This document shows positions 7,560 to 16,787 of a stretch of 64,000 bases of DNA, one piece after another. The stretch covers positions 83,342 to 147,341 of the forward strand of contig QFQW01000001.1 in NCBI GenBank assembly GCA_003248755.1. The letters are read 5' to 3'. The position numbers were made by a program, and so were the translations under genes. Under the pieces are notes generated by a model. It did no database searches and was not told the origin of the DNA. It worked only from the letters and a program-made list of their open reading frames with translations. Positions within the stretch are counted from its first letter, which is position 1. Each line of letters starts with the position of its first letter. Origin of the DNA: Chryseobacterium sp. Its GTDB lineage: Bacteria; Bacteroidota; Bacteroidia; Flavobacteriales; Weeksellaceae.

Positions 7560-9272
7560 ATGAAAAATCTCTCCGTCCTATTCATCCTTATTTCTGTTTT
7601 CGGCTATTCTCAAATCCTCACACCTTACGAAAAAGGCAACGGCAATCAAACCACAACTTTTGACGAGATGCGAAAATTCTATCAGGAATTGTCAAAACAG
7701 TATCCATCCATCAGTTATGAAACCAAAGGCGAGGATGATAACGGTGCTCCGATTGATATTGTGATGTTTAATTATTCAGGTAAAAGTTTTGAAGAAGCGA
7801 GAAAAGGAAAGTCAGTTTTGTTTATCAATAACGGTATTCATCCAGGCGAACCAGACGGAATCGATGCAACGATGATGTTGATGCGAGATTTAGCAACAGG
7901 AAAGGTCAAAGTTCCTAAAAATGTAATCATTGCCGCAATCGCCAGCTATAATGTCAGCGGAATGATGAACCGAGGCAGTTATTCCAGAGCCAATCAAAAT
8001 GGCCCGGAAGAATATGGTTTCCGAGGCGATGCCAGAAATTATGATTTGAACAGAGATTTCATCAAAACGGATTCAAAAAATTCCAGAAGTTTTCAGCAGA
8101 TTTTTCAATGGCTGAAACCGGATGTTTTTATTGATAATCACGTCAGCAACGGAGCAGATTATCAATATACTTTCACTTATATTTCAACCAATAAAGAACG
8201 TTTGGGAAATGTTCTCGGTAATTATTTCAATGACGAAATGCAGAAAACACTTCTGAAAAATATGGAGAAAAAAGGCGTGATCTCTGTTCCTTACGTGAAC
8301 ATTCACGGCGATGTTCCGGATGGCGGTTTTCCAGCTTTTGTGGATTCTCCGAGATATGCGACGGGTTACACGACTTTGTTCAATGCCATCGGGACGGTTG
8401 TGGAAACGCATATGTTGAAACCTTACAAAGACCGTGTGAAAGTCACTTACGATTATATGGTTGACAACCTGAATTATATTGATGAAAATTACAAAGCCAT
8501 TCAGCAGAAAAGAGCTGAAAATCTGAAACAATACAAAGTCGGAAGCAAATATGCTTTGGCTTGGAAACTTGATTCTACAAAATATGAAACTATCGATTTC
8601 AAAGGTTTTGAAGCCAAATATAAACCAAGTGATGTTTCCGGAAAAACCAGACTTTGGTACGACAGAAATGCCAAATTTTCAAAACCTGTCAAATTTTATA
8701 ACACTTATCTTCCGGCCAAAGAAATCACGATTCCTAAATATTATGTCATTCAACAATCCGAATGGAAAATCATTGATTTGCTGAAACTCAACCAAATCAA
8801 AATGACGCCGATAAAACAGGATTCGACAATTATAGTGGAACAATACCGAATCAAAGATTTCAAAACCGTCCCGAATCCTTATGAAGGTCATTATCTGCAT
8901 TACGACACATTTGTGACCAAAGAATCCGGGAAAACGAAATTCAGGAAAGGTGATTTCCTGGTTCCATTGAATCAGGATGGTGTAAAATTTCTGTTGGAAA
9001 CATTAGAACCGGAAGCAGTGGATTCTTACTTCAACTGGAATTTCTTTGACGCAATTTTGGGTCAGAAAGAATATTACTCGGCGTATGTTTTCGAAGATAC
9101 AGCGAGCAAACTTCTGAAAGACAACAAAGCTTTGAAAACCGCCTTTGAAATAGAAAAAGCAAATAATCCCAAGTTTGCCGATGATGGACAAGCGCAGCTG
9201 GATTGGGTTTACAAACATTCAGACTATTACGAAAAGACGCATCGTCTTTATCCAATTTTTAGAATTAATTAA
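7560..9272 (+). CDS. exported zinc carboxypeptidase, M14 family
   Basis: A 570-residue secreted peptidase. The signal peptide is MKNLSVLFILISVFGYSQ. The M14 zinc site is present: IHPGEPDG gives His94 and Glu97, the third ligand His is in VFIDNHVSNG, and RNYDLNRDF supplies the substrate-binding Asn-Arg pair. VVETHML near the end of the catalytic domain may hold the catalytic Glu. About 250 C-terminal residues form a further domain of unknown role. No T9SS tail. An upstream ATA/TTG-type start at 7521 would put 13 residues over the promoter box, so 7560 is used. Probably periplasmic or extracellular protein degradation. Confidence 0.9.
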   Translation: MKNLSVLFILISVFGYSQILTPYEKGNGNQTTTFDEMRKFYQELSKQYPSISYETKGEDDNGAPIDIVMFNYSGKSFEEARKGKSVLFINNGIHPGEPDGIDATMMLMRDLATGKVKVPKNVIIAAIASYNVSGMMNRGSYSRANQNGPEEYGFRGDARNYDLNRDFIKTDSKNSRSFQQIFQWLKPDVFIDNHVSNGADYQYTFTYISTNKERLGNVLGNYFNDEMQKTLLKNMEKKGVISVPYVNIHGDVPDGGFPAFVDSPRYATGYTTLFNAIGTVVETHMLKPYKDRVKVTYDYMVDNLNYIDENYKAIQQKRAENLKQYKVGSKYALAWKLDSTKYETIDFKGFEAKYKPSDVSGKTRLWYDRNAKFSKPVKFYNTYLPAKEITIPKYYVIQQSEWKIIDLLKLNQIKMTPIKQDSTIIVEQYRIKDFKTVPNPYEGHYLHYDTFVTKESGKTKFRKGDFLVPLNQDGVKFLLETLEPEAVDSYFNWNFFDAILGQKEYYSAYVFEDTASKLLKDNKALKTAFEIEKANNPKFADDGQAQLDWVYKHSDYYEKTHRLYPIFRIN

Positions 9273-9292
9273 ATTTGAAAAATAGGATAATT

Positions 9293-9355
9293 CTCTCGCA
9301 GATTAAGCTGATTTGGCAGATTAAAATTGTTCAAAATCTGCCAAATCAGCGAGAG
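9293..9355. terminator. large inverted repeat between convergent genes
   Basis: Inner arms 9307-9322 and 9335-9350 are exact 16-base complements (GCTGATTTGGCAGATT) around a 12-base loop; outer CTCTCG (9293-9298) pairs with CGAGAG (9350-9355) across a bulge. It lies between the M14 and GH10 gene ends. It probably acts as a bidirectional terminator; the 'CTCTCGCAGATT' type sequence resembles small dispersed repeats I recall from Chryseobacterium genomes. Confidence 0.65.
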
Positions 9356-9374
9356 TTAAATTCATAACCAATAT

Positions 9375-10502
9375 CTAATTTTTCGGAACGTCAATCACTT
9401 TTTGCAACGCTTTTTTCGGATTGCCATTTCTATCCCAAAGCAAGGGGTAATTGGTTCTTCCGGGAATTGGATAATCGTTTTTCCATGACATTTCGTCTTT
9501 CATTCCCCAGGTTGTCACACGGTCCAGCTTATCTCTTTTGTTGTAGAAGATTTGGTACAATTCCGCATATCTGTCAGCCAGTTTATCATCGATTTCTTTT
9601 GGAAGTCCGTTTTGGTAAGGGTCGAGAAACGTTTTGAATTCCTCATTTTGAAACTGCTTGTGCATAAAAGCCTGTCCAATGATTTGACCTTCCTTCGTCA
9701 CAGGCAAAACATCCACATCAATTTCCGTAATCATCACTTTGATACCACACGCTGCGTACGCATCAATTGCGTCCTCAATATATTGATTTTTAGGGTAATC
9801 CAATCCCCAATGACCTTGGATTCCGATGCCGTCAATTCGGATTCCGGCCGCTTGTAGCATTTTTACCATACGCACGATGCCTTTTACTTTTTCCGGTCTC
9901 CAGGCGTTGAAATCATTGTAATACAATTCGGTGTTCGGGGAATATTTCGCAGCGTATTGGAAAGACAATCGCATCAGCTCGTCGCCATCGCCAATACCTT
10001 TTACCCATCCTTCGTTACGGTAGCTCCCATCATCATCAATCACCTCATTCACAACATCCCAAGCTTGCACTTTCCCAGCATATCGGCTTGCAACCAATTT
10101 GATATGGTCGTGCAGACGCTCTTTGGTTTGCTCTTTTGTTTTTTGAGTGCCATCTTCATTTTTGAAAAACCAATCCGGAGTCTGGTTTTTCCAAACCAAG
10201 GTATGTCCAACGATGAACATTTTATTTTTCCTCCCAAATTCCACAAAAGCATCTGCCTGCGAAAAATCGAATTTCCCGGGAAGCGGATTTACGACTTCGG
10301 CTTTCATACAGTTTTCCGGCGTTATGGTGTTGAAATGCTGCAGTACAATATCCTGTTGTTTTTTATCTTTCCCCGTCACGATGTCATTGTTGACAGCCGT
10401 TCCGATTTTGAAAGCTTTGGAATAAGCCTCTTTGAATTTCACTTGCTGAGAAAAACTAACGGAAGAAATTACAACACTAAATAAGATAAGGTACTGTTTC
10501 AT
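9375..10502 (-). CDS. endo-1,4-beta-xylanase, glycoside hydrolase family 10
   Basis: A 375-residue exported GH10 enzyme. The signal peptide is MKQYLILFSVVISSVSFSQ. The barrel carries GHTLVWKNQTPDWF, the acid/base Glu in WDVVNEVIDD, and the nucleophile Glu in VMITEIDVDVLP, plus GIGIQGHWGL. Retaining hydrolysis of xylan is the expected reaction. There is no carbohydrate-binding module and no T9SS tail, so it is likely periplasmic. It stands alone: no SusC/SusD, xylosidase or transporter lies nearby, so it is not in a classical polysaccharide utilisation locus. The upstream region to 10949 (447 bases) holds only the dispersed repeat listed next. Confidence 0.95.
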   Translation of the reverse strand: MKQYLILFSVVISSVSFSQQVKFKEAYSKAFKIGTAVNNDIVTGKDKKQQDIVLQHFNTITPENCMKAEVVNPLPGKFDFSQADAFVEFGRKNKMFIVGHTLVWKNQTPDWFFKNEDGTQKTKEQTKERLHDHIKLVASRYAGKVQAWDVVNEVIDDDGSYRNEGWVKGIGDGDELMRLSFQYAAKYSPNTELYYNDFNAWRPEKVKGIVRMVKMLQAAGIRIDGIGIQGHWGLDYPKNQYIEDAIDAYAACGIKVMITEIDVDVLPVTKEGQIIGQAFMHKQFQNEEFKTFLDPYQNGLPKEIDDKLADRYAELYQIFYNKRDKLDRVTTWGMKDEMSWKNDYPIPGRTNYPLLWDRNGNPKKALQKVIDVPKN

Positions 10503-10762
10503 AAGCTCGAAAATTGATTTAACTAAATATAGAAAAATAAAATAAATGTGAAATTGACATTTATTCTAATGAATAAAATGACTAATCGTTCTGATAGATA
10601 GAGTTTTGTGAAATGTTTTTTAATAATTTATAGGCAGTTTCAAAGTTCCCGAAAATCATTACTAACAATTAAACAAATTTTGATTTGGGTCAATCCAAAG
10701 TCGAGTTTGATTTGCTTTGAATTGTTGAAAATTATGGTAAGTCTTAATAATAAGGAATTTTA

Positions 10763-10869
10763 TTCGGGCAGCTTAATCCGCCTGTAGTTTATCCTGAGCT
10801 TGTCGAAGGGGCCCAATCTTTTCACTCCACTACGTTGCGTAAAAAGGATTTCCGCTCAAGTCGGGCTGC
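10763..10869. repeat. dispersed repeat, copy 1
   Basis: Starts TTCGGGCAGCTTAATCCGCCT and ends CTCAAGTCGGGCTGC. The end half shared with copy 2 (45927-46037) includes CAATCTTTTCACTCCACTA and GTTGCGTAAA. The middle carries TCCTGAGCTTGTCGAAGG, a motif I recall as widespread in many genomes. GCAGC and GCTGC at the ends are inverted. No open reading frame. Noticeably richer in GC than the surrounding DNA. Confidence 0.8.
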
Positions 10870-10949
10870 GGATTCAACGTAAAACAATAGTTTGCATAAA
10901 ACAGATTTTTGTCATTCCGTAGGAATCTAAGTTGCTTTTTATTTTGAGA

Positions 10950-11420
10950 TTATTTTTTGCGATTTATAAAAATTATCTCAGGATTCTTACCATCTAAATC
11001 TCTTTTGTTTCTTCCAAATAAACCAATTTCTGAATCACTTGGATTTTTATTATCTAGTTCTAAAGGGCTGACATAGGTGTACATTCCGTAACCGTGCCCA
11101 GAAACAATCCACCCATCAGTCTTATCTAATGTTGTAATGCCAAAATCGCCAGCAGGACCTCCAGCGTAAACAGGTCCAAATTCTTTCATTTGTTTTAAAG
11201 CTTCTTTGTGAATCTCTTTTACAGTATCAGCTTCATCAAAAATTATATATGTACCATGTTTGAAGACAACCCAATCTTGATATTTAGGATTAATAGCAAG
11301 TTTGATATGATTAATTAATTCTTGATTATTCATCTTTAATTCTTCATTTGAATTGGAACTCTTTTTATTGCAATTTAACATTACGAAATTCAATGCTATT
11401 ATTCCGATTATTAGTTTCAT
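10950..11420 (-). CDS. small lipoprotein of unknown function
   Basis: 156 residues starting MKLIIGIIALNFVMLNCNKKSS, a lipoprotein signal with the lipobox VMLNC. A start at 11450 would add ten residues before the signal, so the internal ATG at 11420 is chosen. The mature domain is compact with AGGPAGDFGITTLDKTDGW and SGHGYGMYTYVSP, possibly a small alpha/beta fold. I recognise no family with confidence. It is transcribed away from the M1 peptidase gene and sits next to dispersed repeat copy 1. Likely anchored to the periplasmic face of a membrane. Confidence 0.7.
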   Translation of the reverse strand: MKLIIGIIALNFVMLNCNKKSSNSNEELKMNNQELINHIKLAINPKYQDWVVFKHGTYIIFDEADTVKEIHKEALKQMKEFGPVYAGGPAGDFGITTLDKTDGWIVSGHGYGMYTYVSPLELDNKNPSDSEIGLFGRNKRDLDGKNPEIIFINRKK

Positions 11421-11496
11421 TAGATTTATTACCAAAATGATGTTTCCCAAATATACAAACTTCCCAAACAGATTTCAATCTTAAACTCCCGACAAC

Positions 11497-11526
11497 TTGC
11501 CATTCAACAAAAACTTAGTATTTTTG
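11497..11526 (+). promoter_or_regulatory. Bacteroidota promoter TTG-N19-TATTTTTG
   Basis: TTG at 11497-11499 and TATTTTTG at 11519-11526 with a 19-base spacer: full consensus, 43 bases upstream of the M1 peptidase ATG. Confidence 0.75.
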
Positions 11527-11569
11527 GTAAAATTATTATAACAAACCGTTTAGGTTTAATCATAAATCT

Positions 11570-13429
11570 ATGAAAAAACTGAAATTCTCTCTATTCTCAA
11601 TTCTTTTTTCTTTCATCTTGTCGGCTCAGCAAAATTCTTATTATCAGCAATATGCCAAATATAAAATGGATATTGATGTGGATGCTGCCAATTTCACCTA
11701 TCAGGGAAAACAGACGCTTGATTACAGAAACAATTCGCCGGACGAGCTGAAAGTCGCTTATTTCCATTTGTATTGGAATGCTTTCAAACCGGGTTCTATG
11801 ATGGACCAGCGTGTGCAGTCTCAGGGTGTAAATGCGGATGGAAGATTGGCAAAAAGAGTTGGAAATACAGTGGTTTCCAGATTATCCGAAATTCCGAAAA
11901 ATGAAGAAGGCGCACAAAATATCCGTTGGATTAAGCAAAACGGAAAAGATTTGAAATTCGAGATTCAGGGAACTGTGATGAAAGTTTTTCTTGCTGAAAC
12001 AATCAAACCAAATTCTTCCACGACTTTCACAATGGAATGGGACGCCAATATCCCGATGCAAATAAGAAGAGCTGGAAGAAACAACCGCGAAGGTGTCGAT
12101 ATGACGATGACACAATGGTATCCGAAAATCGCTGAGTACGATTATGACGGCTGGGCGGCTTTTGATTACGTGGGAAGAGAGTTTCACGCACCGTTTTCTG
12201 ATTATGAAGTGAATATCAAAATCGATAAAGATTATGTTATCGGAGCCGGTGGAAATCTTGAAAACCCAACAGATGTCAAAGGTTATGACAGCAGTGTGAC
12301 AGTCAAACCGGATATTGCGAACAAAGTAATTTGGAAATGGACAGCGCAAAATATTCTGGATTTTGCATGGGCGGCAGACAGAGATTATTCGGTGGAGAGC
12401 TTCCCGATTTTGGATGGGCCAAAAGTTTACCTGGTTTATCAGAAATCTGAAAAAACAAAATATTGGTCTGAGCTAAAACCATACATTACCAAATATTACC
12501 AATTGATGAATGCCACTTTCGGACGTTACAAATGGCCGAGCTATTCTTTTATCCAAGGTGGTGACGGCGGAATGGAATATGGTATGTGTACAATGGTTTT
12601 AGGAGAAGCTACAACATTAGATGGACTTTGTGAATTGATGTTCCACGAAGGTGCGCATTCTTGGTTTCAGCAGATGCTGGCAACCAACGAAAGTGTAAGG
12701 CCTTGGATGGATGAAGGATTCACACAATATGCACAAGATTTTGTTATGTACAGATTGTTCCCACCAAAAGAATCTCAGCCAAATCCTTTCGTTAACGCAA
12801 TACGGGCTTATGTCAATTTCACAAAATCCGGAAAAGAAGAGCCTGCGGTTTGGCTGGGCGACCACCATGACAATGGGGCGGCTTACACCTACGCAAGTTA
12901 TATCAAAGGTGAAACGTTTTTGGTACAGTTGGGCTATATTGTTGGCGAGGAAAATCTTAACAAGATTATGCTAAAGTATTACGACGAATGGGTGATGAAA
13001 CATCCTACGGAAAGAGATTTCATTCATATTGCGCAATTGGTTTCAGGAATGGATTTGAAATGGTTCCAGCATTATTGGATCAATACCACAAAAACTATCG
13101 ATTACGGAATCAAGAATGTGAAATATGACCCGCAATCAACAACAATAACTTTGGTGAACAAAGGTGGTGTTCCGATGCCGGTTGATTTCAGTATTTTGAC
13201 AAAAGATAAAAAAGTCATCAATTATAATATTCCATTGAATCTGACCAGAGTTTGGAAAACGAAAGATATCTACGGTAATATTCAGACTTTGCCATTTTGG
13301 GCTTGGACTCAACAGGAATATAGCTTTACGATTCCTTATACCAAATCTCAGTTGTCTGCAATAGGAATCGATTTCAGCCAAAGATTGGCAGATGTGAATC
13401 CTGAAGATAATTATCTGGAAGTAAAATAA
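11570..13429 (+). CDS. exported M1-family metallopeptidase (aminopeptidase-like)
   Basis: A 619-residue zinc peptidase with a signal peptide (MKKLKFSLFSILFSFILSA). The zinc site is HEGAH (His359, Glu360, His363) followed by Glu382 in WMDEGFTQYA, giving the classic HExxH-x18-E spacing. The exopeptidase motif appears as GGMEYGMCTMV rather than the usual GAMEN, a common variant in Bacteroidota. The N-terminal beta domain (YKMDIDVDAANFTYQGKQ) fits the M1 family. It probably trims peptides in the periplasm or at the cell surface. It has a consensus promoter. A 94-base gap with no terminator leads to coaX. Confidence 0.93.
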   Translation: MKKLKFSLFSILFSFILSAQQNSYYQQYAKYKMDIDVDAANFTYQGKQTLDYRNNSPDELKVAYFHLYWNAFKPGSMMDQRVQSQGVNADGRLAKRVGNTVVSRLSEIPKNEEGAQNIRWIKQNGKDLKFEIQGTVMKVFLAETIKPNSSTTFTMEWDANIPMQIRRAGRNNREGVDMTMTQWYPKIAEYDYDGWAAFDYVGREFHAPFSDYEVNIKIDKDYVIGAGGNLENPTDVKGYDSSVTVKPDIANKVIWKWTAQNILDFAWAADRDYSVESFPILDGPKVYLVYQKSEKTKYWSELKPYITKYYQLMNATFGRYKWPSYSFIQGGDGGMEYGMCTMVLGEATTLDGLCELMFHEGAHSWFQQMLATNESVRPWMDEGFTQYAQDFVMYRLFPPKESQPNPFVNAIRAYVNFTKSGKEEPAVWLGDHHDNGAAYTYASYIKGETFLVQLGYIVGEENLNKIMLKYYDEWVMKHPTERDFIHIAQLVSGMDLKWFQHYWINTTKTIDYGIKNVKYDPQSTTITLVNKGGVPMPVDFSILTKDKKVINYNIPLNLTRVWKTKDIYGNIQTLPFWAWTQQEYSFTIPYTKSQLSAIGIDFSQRLADVNPEDNYLEVK

Positions 13430-13523
13430 AAATATAGCAATGTAATTATTTAACAATGTACCAATGTCAACTTAAATATTGGTAAACTGTTAAATTTATA
13501 ATTTGGTAAAATTAAACGAAGCA

Positions 13524-14282
13524 ATGAACTCCATCGTAATCAATATAGGTAATACCAATATCCGTTTCGGATTGTTTGATGATGACAATTGTGACCTGTC
13601 TTGGGTCATCAATACAAAACCTTATAAAACGACAGATGAGCTGTTTGTGCAGATTTTGATGCTTTATCAGACTTATAAAATCGAAGTTGATAAAATTGAT
13701 AAAATCATAATAGGTTCTGTTGTTCCCCAGTTGACAAAAGTTGTAGCTAGTGCAATCAAGAAAATCCACAATAAAATTCCTGTAATTGTAGATAGAAATA
13801 CACCGTCTGGTGTTGTCCCAAAATCTAAACAAATGGGAACTGATATCTACGCTAATCTTGTCGCAGCACATAATCTTTATCCTGGTCAAAAGAAAATTAT
13901 TCTGGATTTTGGGACGGCACTTACAGCAAGCTGCCTTGATTCAAATGGAGAAACATTGGGTGTTATCATTGCACCAGGAATTGTAACCTCGCTCAATAGC
14001 CTGATAAAAGGAACAGCTCAATTACCGGAAATAGAATTGGTTAAGCCAAAATCAGTTTTAGGGCTAGACACCATCAGCTGTATGCAAAGCGGAATGGTTT
14101 ACGGCTTCCTCGGGATGGTAGAAGGTTTTATTGACAGGATCAATGATGAGGTTAATGATAAATGTTTCGTTATCGCAACGGGCGGTGTAAGCCATGTTTA
14201 CAAACCTTTGACGGATAAGATCAATATCGGCGACAGATTACATACTTTGAAAGGTTTGTATTTCCTCGGGAAGGATTTGTAA
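13524..14282 (+). CDS. coaX: type III pantothenate kinase
   Basis: 252 residues starting MNSIVINIGNTNIRFGLFDD, the first phosphate-binding motif of the ASKHA fold. Other CoaX landmarks are IIGSVVPQLT, the MGTDIYANLVAAH substrate segment, LDFGTALTASCLD and FVIATGGVSHVY. It phosphorylates pantothenate in the first step of coenzyme A synthesis and is insensitive to CoA feedback. A TTG at 13503 would extend it by seven residues but lies in the leader. The TAA stop abuts the tadA stop on the other strand with no base between. Confidence 0.93.
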   Translation: MNSIVINIGNTNIRFGLFDDDNCDLSWVINTKPYKTTDELFVQILMLYQTYKIEVDKIDKIIIGSVVPQLTKVVASAIKKIHNKIPVIVDRNTPSGVVPKSKQMGTDIYANLVAAHNLYPGQKKIILDFGTALTASCLDSNGETLGVIIAPGIVTSLNSLIKGTAQLPEIELVKPKSVLGLDTISCMQSGMVYGFLGMVEGFIDRINDEVNDKCFVIATGGVSHVYKPLTDKINIGDRLHTLKGLYFLGKDL

Positions 14283-14714
14283 CTACCTTTTGTTTTTGAA
14301 GAAAGTTTTAACAATTGCAGAACATTCATTCTCTAAAACTCCAGTTACGACTTCTGTTTTCGGATGAAGCGATAAATTCTTATTAATGAAACCTCGTTGT
14401 TCATCTCTTGCCCCAATCACAACTTTCGAAATCTGTGACCAGGCTAAAGCTCCGGAGCACATTACACAAGGTTCCAGGGTTACGTAAAGGATACAGTTTT
14501 GAAGATATTTTCCGCCAAGAAAATTGGCAGCTGAGGTTATAGCTTGCATTTCTGCGTGAGCGGTCACATCATTAAGAGTTTCGGTAAGATTGTGAGATTT
14601 TGCAATGATTCTGTTATTAGAAACAATGATGCAACCAATTGGAACTTCGTCTTTTTCCAAAGCTTTTTCGGCTTCCTGCAAAGCCATTTTCATAAAATAT
14701 TCATCAGTAAACAT
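14283..14714 (-). CDS. tadA: tRNA-specific adenosine deaminase-like nucleoside deaminase
   Basis: 143 residues of the cytidine-deaminase fold with the zinc motif HAEMQAI (His ligand and catalytic Glu) and PCVMCSGALAWS (two Cys ligands), plus DEVPIGCIIVSNNRIIA near the N-terminus. These match TadA, which converts A34 of tRNA-Arg(ACG) to inosine. A related guanine or nucleoside deaminase cannot be fully excluded. Its ATG overlaps the stop of the upstream Rrf2 gene (TAATG), so the two are translationally coupled. It ends tail-to-tail with coaX. Confidence 0.88.
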   Translation of the reverse strand: MFTDEYFMKMALQEAEKALEKDEVPIGCIIVSNNRIIAKSHNLTETLNDVTAHAEMQAITSAANFLGGKYLQNCILYVTLEPCVMCSGALAWSQISKVVIGARDEQRGFINKNLSLHPKTEVVTGVLENECSAIVKTFFKNKR

Positions 14715-15139
14715 TAAATTGGTGATTGCTCGGATTTTGTCATATCAGCAATGCTTGTATCCAAAAGAGGAAGCATGTTATCACGAACGCTGATTAATAA
14801 TTTTCTGATGCTGCAAGTGGCTTCATCTGTACAGTCAGCACATTTTTCGTAAAAATTAAGAGAAGCACAAGGTAACATCGCAACAGGACCATCAACGATT
14901 CTAATGACATCCAAAACTTTGATGTCAGCCGGGTTTTTCATAAAAGTATAACCACCTTCAGCACCTCTTTCGCTTTTAAGTATTTTATTCTGCTTTAGTT
15001 CTCTCAGTATTTGTTCTAGAAATTTCAGAGGAATACGTTCGCTCTCCGAAATTTTTTTCGCAGAAAATAAAGAAGCATTGTCTTTGCGGTTCAGAAACAG
15101 CAAAGTTTTGATAGCGTATTTGACTCTTTTTGAAAGCAT
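14714..15139 (-). CDS. Rrf2-family transcriptional regulator
   Basis: 141 residues with the Rrf2 winged helix: MLSKRVKYAIKTLLFL, then the recognition region AKKISESERIPLKFLEQILRELK and wing GAEGGYTFMKNP. The C-terminal half has four cysteines (LPCASLNFYEKCADCTDEATC), more than the three of IscR and with different spacing, so an Fe-S or other thiol sensor is plausible but unproven. It is coupled to tadA by a TAATG overlap. Possible targets include sulfur or Fe-S genes, but none lie adjacent. Confidence 0.9.
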   Translation of the reverse strand: MLSKRVKYAIKTLLFLNRKDNASLFSAKKISESERIPLKFLEQILRELKQNKILKSERGAEGGYTFMKNPADIKVLDVIRIVDGPVAMLPCASLNFYEKCADCTDEATCSIRKLLISVRDNMLPLLDTSIADMTKSEQSPI

Positions 15140-15203
15140 TGTTTAATCTTACGAGTGTAAAAATAATCAAAAATTTATATTTCCAAAATAATATTATTAA
15201 TCA

Positions 15204-15233
15204 AACAAAAACCGCTTCTTTTAGGAGCGGTTT
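15204..15233 (-). terminator. terminator for the GDSL/FadL pair
   Basis: Stem AAACCGCT/AGCGGTTT on the minus strand followed by TTTTTG, 23 bases past the GDSL gene stop. Confidence 0.75.
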
Positions 15234-15255
15234 AATAAAAAATGTTTTTTCTAAT

Positions 15256-16773
15256 TTATGGGAAAGTAACTCCGGAATAAGAGTTGGGACTTACCATTGG
15301 TAGATTCGATTTATAAGTCTTATTAATTGCTTTTAAAAATTCATTAGCAATAATTCCATAGCCTCTTCCTGTTGGATGTACGCCATCAAGAGAAAATGCT
15401 CCTCCAGTTACGAATTTAGCATTGTATTTCACACCATCCCATTGGATTCCCGATGTAGAATTAAGTTCAATCATTTTGGCTTTTGCATCTACTAATGCTA
15501 AACCATATGAAGAAGCTAAGCTGGTAATAGATGTGTTATAAGCATCAACTGCAGCGGTTACTAAAGCAGCTTCTGCTTTTGTTAATACGTATTGATTTTC
15601 TAATGGATAAGATACTCCATTTACATTGATAGCTGCCGGAGCACTTGCGTTGGGTTTTGCAATAATCGAGCTAGCAGGCAATAATACATAGTCTTCAGAA
15701 GTTGCTTGTCTTGCTTGCCCAAAAATCTGTCCGAATGCAGCAGCTGTGGCAGCTCCTAATGAAGGCGTAAGTGCGGCAGTAAGTTGAGCAGATAAATTGG
15801 TTAAAGAAGTATCTTTAATAAGAACAGGGTTAGCTGAAGTTGAAGATAATAGATTAATTCTGTCTCCTGCTCCAAAAGCTGTTAAAGCTTGTTTTAATGG
15901 TCCATATAAGCTAGTATTCAATGTTGCTAGATTAGCTCCCAAAGCTGCAGGCGTTAATGGATTATACGGAACAGTTGTAAAATAAGGAACCGAAGAAACA
16001 TAAGGGATATTTGCTATCACCCCTTTCGTTGCTCCAACAGATTTTAAGCCGTCAAGTACTCCTTTTATTGATGCTGCAACTACATTAGGATCAGAGATAT
16101 CATTTGAACCATAGGTCGCCGGATTGGTATTTCCTTTTTGGTCAACACCTAATCCTCCACTTGTTGCATAACTTAGCACATCGTTTGCCCCAATCCAAAG
16201 AGAGAAGAATGTTGGTCTTTGTGCCATTGCATCTGCTAATACCGAAGTTGAAGCAGAAGTTGCAAATCTTACGAAATAAGGATTGGCTGCTCCAACTGAA
16301 AGATTAGCGGCGCTTCCATATCCAGGAGCAACTAGGTGGAATGATTTTGCGCCGGGCACTCCCATATTCTGATATGGTCCACCAGATGCAATATTGTCCA
16401 ATGCCGCCGCCGCTGCGGATTGAACCGGAGATAAAGAACCAGATACAACTTGTAATGTATATTTTCCCCCAAAACCCGGAAGTCCAACAAACCCACCAGT
16501 ATTATTTGGCATCATTGGTTGCTTGAATTCTCCTCCACCAGCAAGTTTCATTTGACCTGCGAGCATGCTTGGGTATGACTGATTTTGTCCATCAATATAT
16601 AATGCTCCATCTCTGTATCCGGAAGTTAAAGAGTTTCCTAAAGAAACATATTTAGAAAAATTTGCTTCTCCGGATGTTACAACTACATCTTCTGTGCTGT
16701 TTTCAAAATCAGTCTGGCAACTTACTGCAAATAAAAGTGTTGCAGCTAATGTTGATATATATAATTTTTTCAT
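15256..16773 (-). CDS. SGNH/GDSL-family lipoprotein (esterase/lipase-like)
   Basis: A 505-residue lipoprotein with lipobox LFAVSC. SGNH blocks are visible: KYVSLGNSLTSGY (block I, Ser in GNSLT), SLWIGANDVL (block III, Asn) and LDGVHPTGRGYGIIANEF (block V, Asp and His). The segment between blocks III and V is long and rich in Ala, Ser and Thr. It lies 14 bases after a FadL-type porin gene on the same strand and shares its terminator. In Bacteroidota this pair is common, suggesting that the esterase releases fatty acids that the porin imports. Substrate unknown. Confidence 0.88.
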   Translation of the reverse strand: MKKLYISTLAATLLFAVSCQTDFENSTEDVVVTSGEANFSKYVSLGNSLTSGYRDGALYIDGQNQSYPSMLAGQMKLAGGGEFKQPMMPNNTGGFVGLPGFGGKYTLQVVSGSLSPVQSAAAAALDNIASGGPYQNMGVPGAKSFHLVAPGYGSAANLSVGAANPYFVRFATSASTSVLADAMAQRPTFFSLWIGANDVLSYATSGGLGVDQKGNTNPATYGSNDISDPNVVAASIKGVLDGLKSVGATKGVIANIPYVSSVPYFTTVPYNPLTPAALGANLATLNTSLYGPLKQALTAFGAGDRINLLSSTSANPVLIKDTSLTNLSAQLTAALTPSLGAATAAAFGQIFGQARQATSEDYVLLPASSIIAKPNASAPAAINVNGVSYPLENQYVLTKAEAALVTAAVDAYNTSITSLASSYGLALVDAKAKMIELNSTSGIQWDGVKYNAKFVTGGAFSLDGVHPTGRGYGIIANEFLKAINKTYKSNLPMVSPNSYSGVTFP

Positions 16774-16787
16774 AATTGATTCAATTT

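Noticed and set aside
9293..9355. The inverted repeat as a CRISPR repeat or transposon end
   Set aside because: It occurs as a single unit without spacers, and it lies where a shared terminator is expected.
9957..10484. A 175-codon plus-strand frame opposite the xylanase gene
   Set aside because: Codon and residue pattern is that of an antisense shadow; the GH10 motifs on the other strand are complete.
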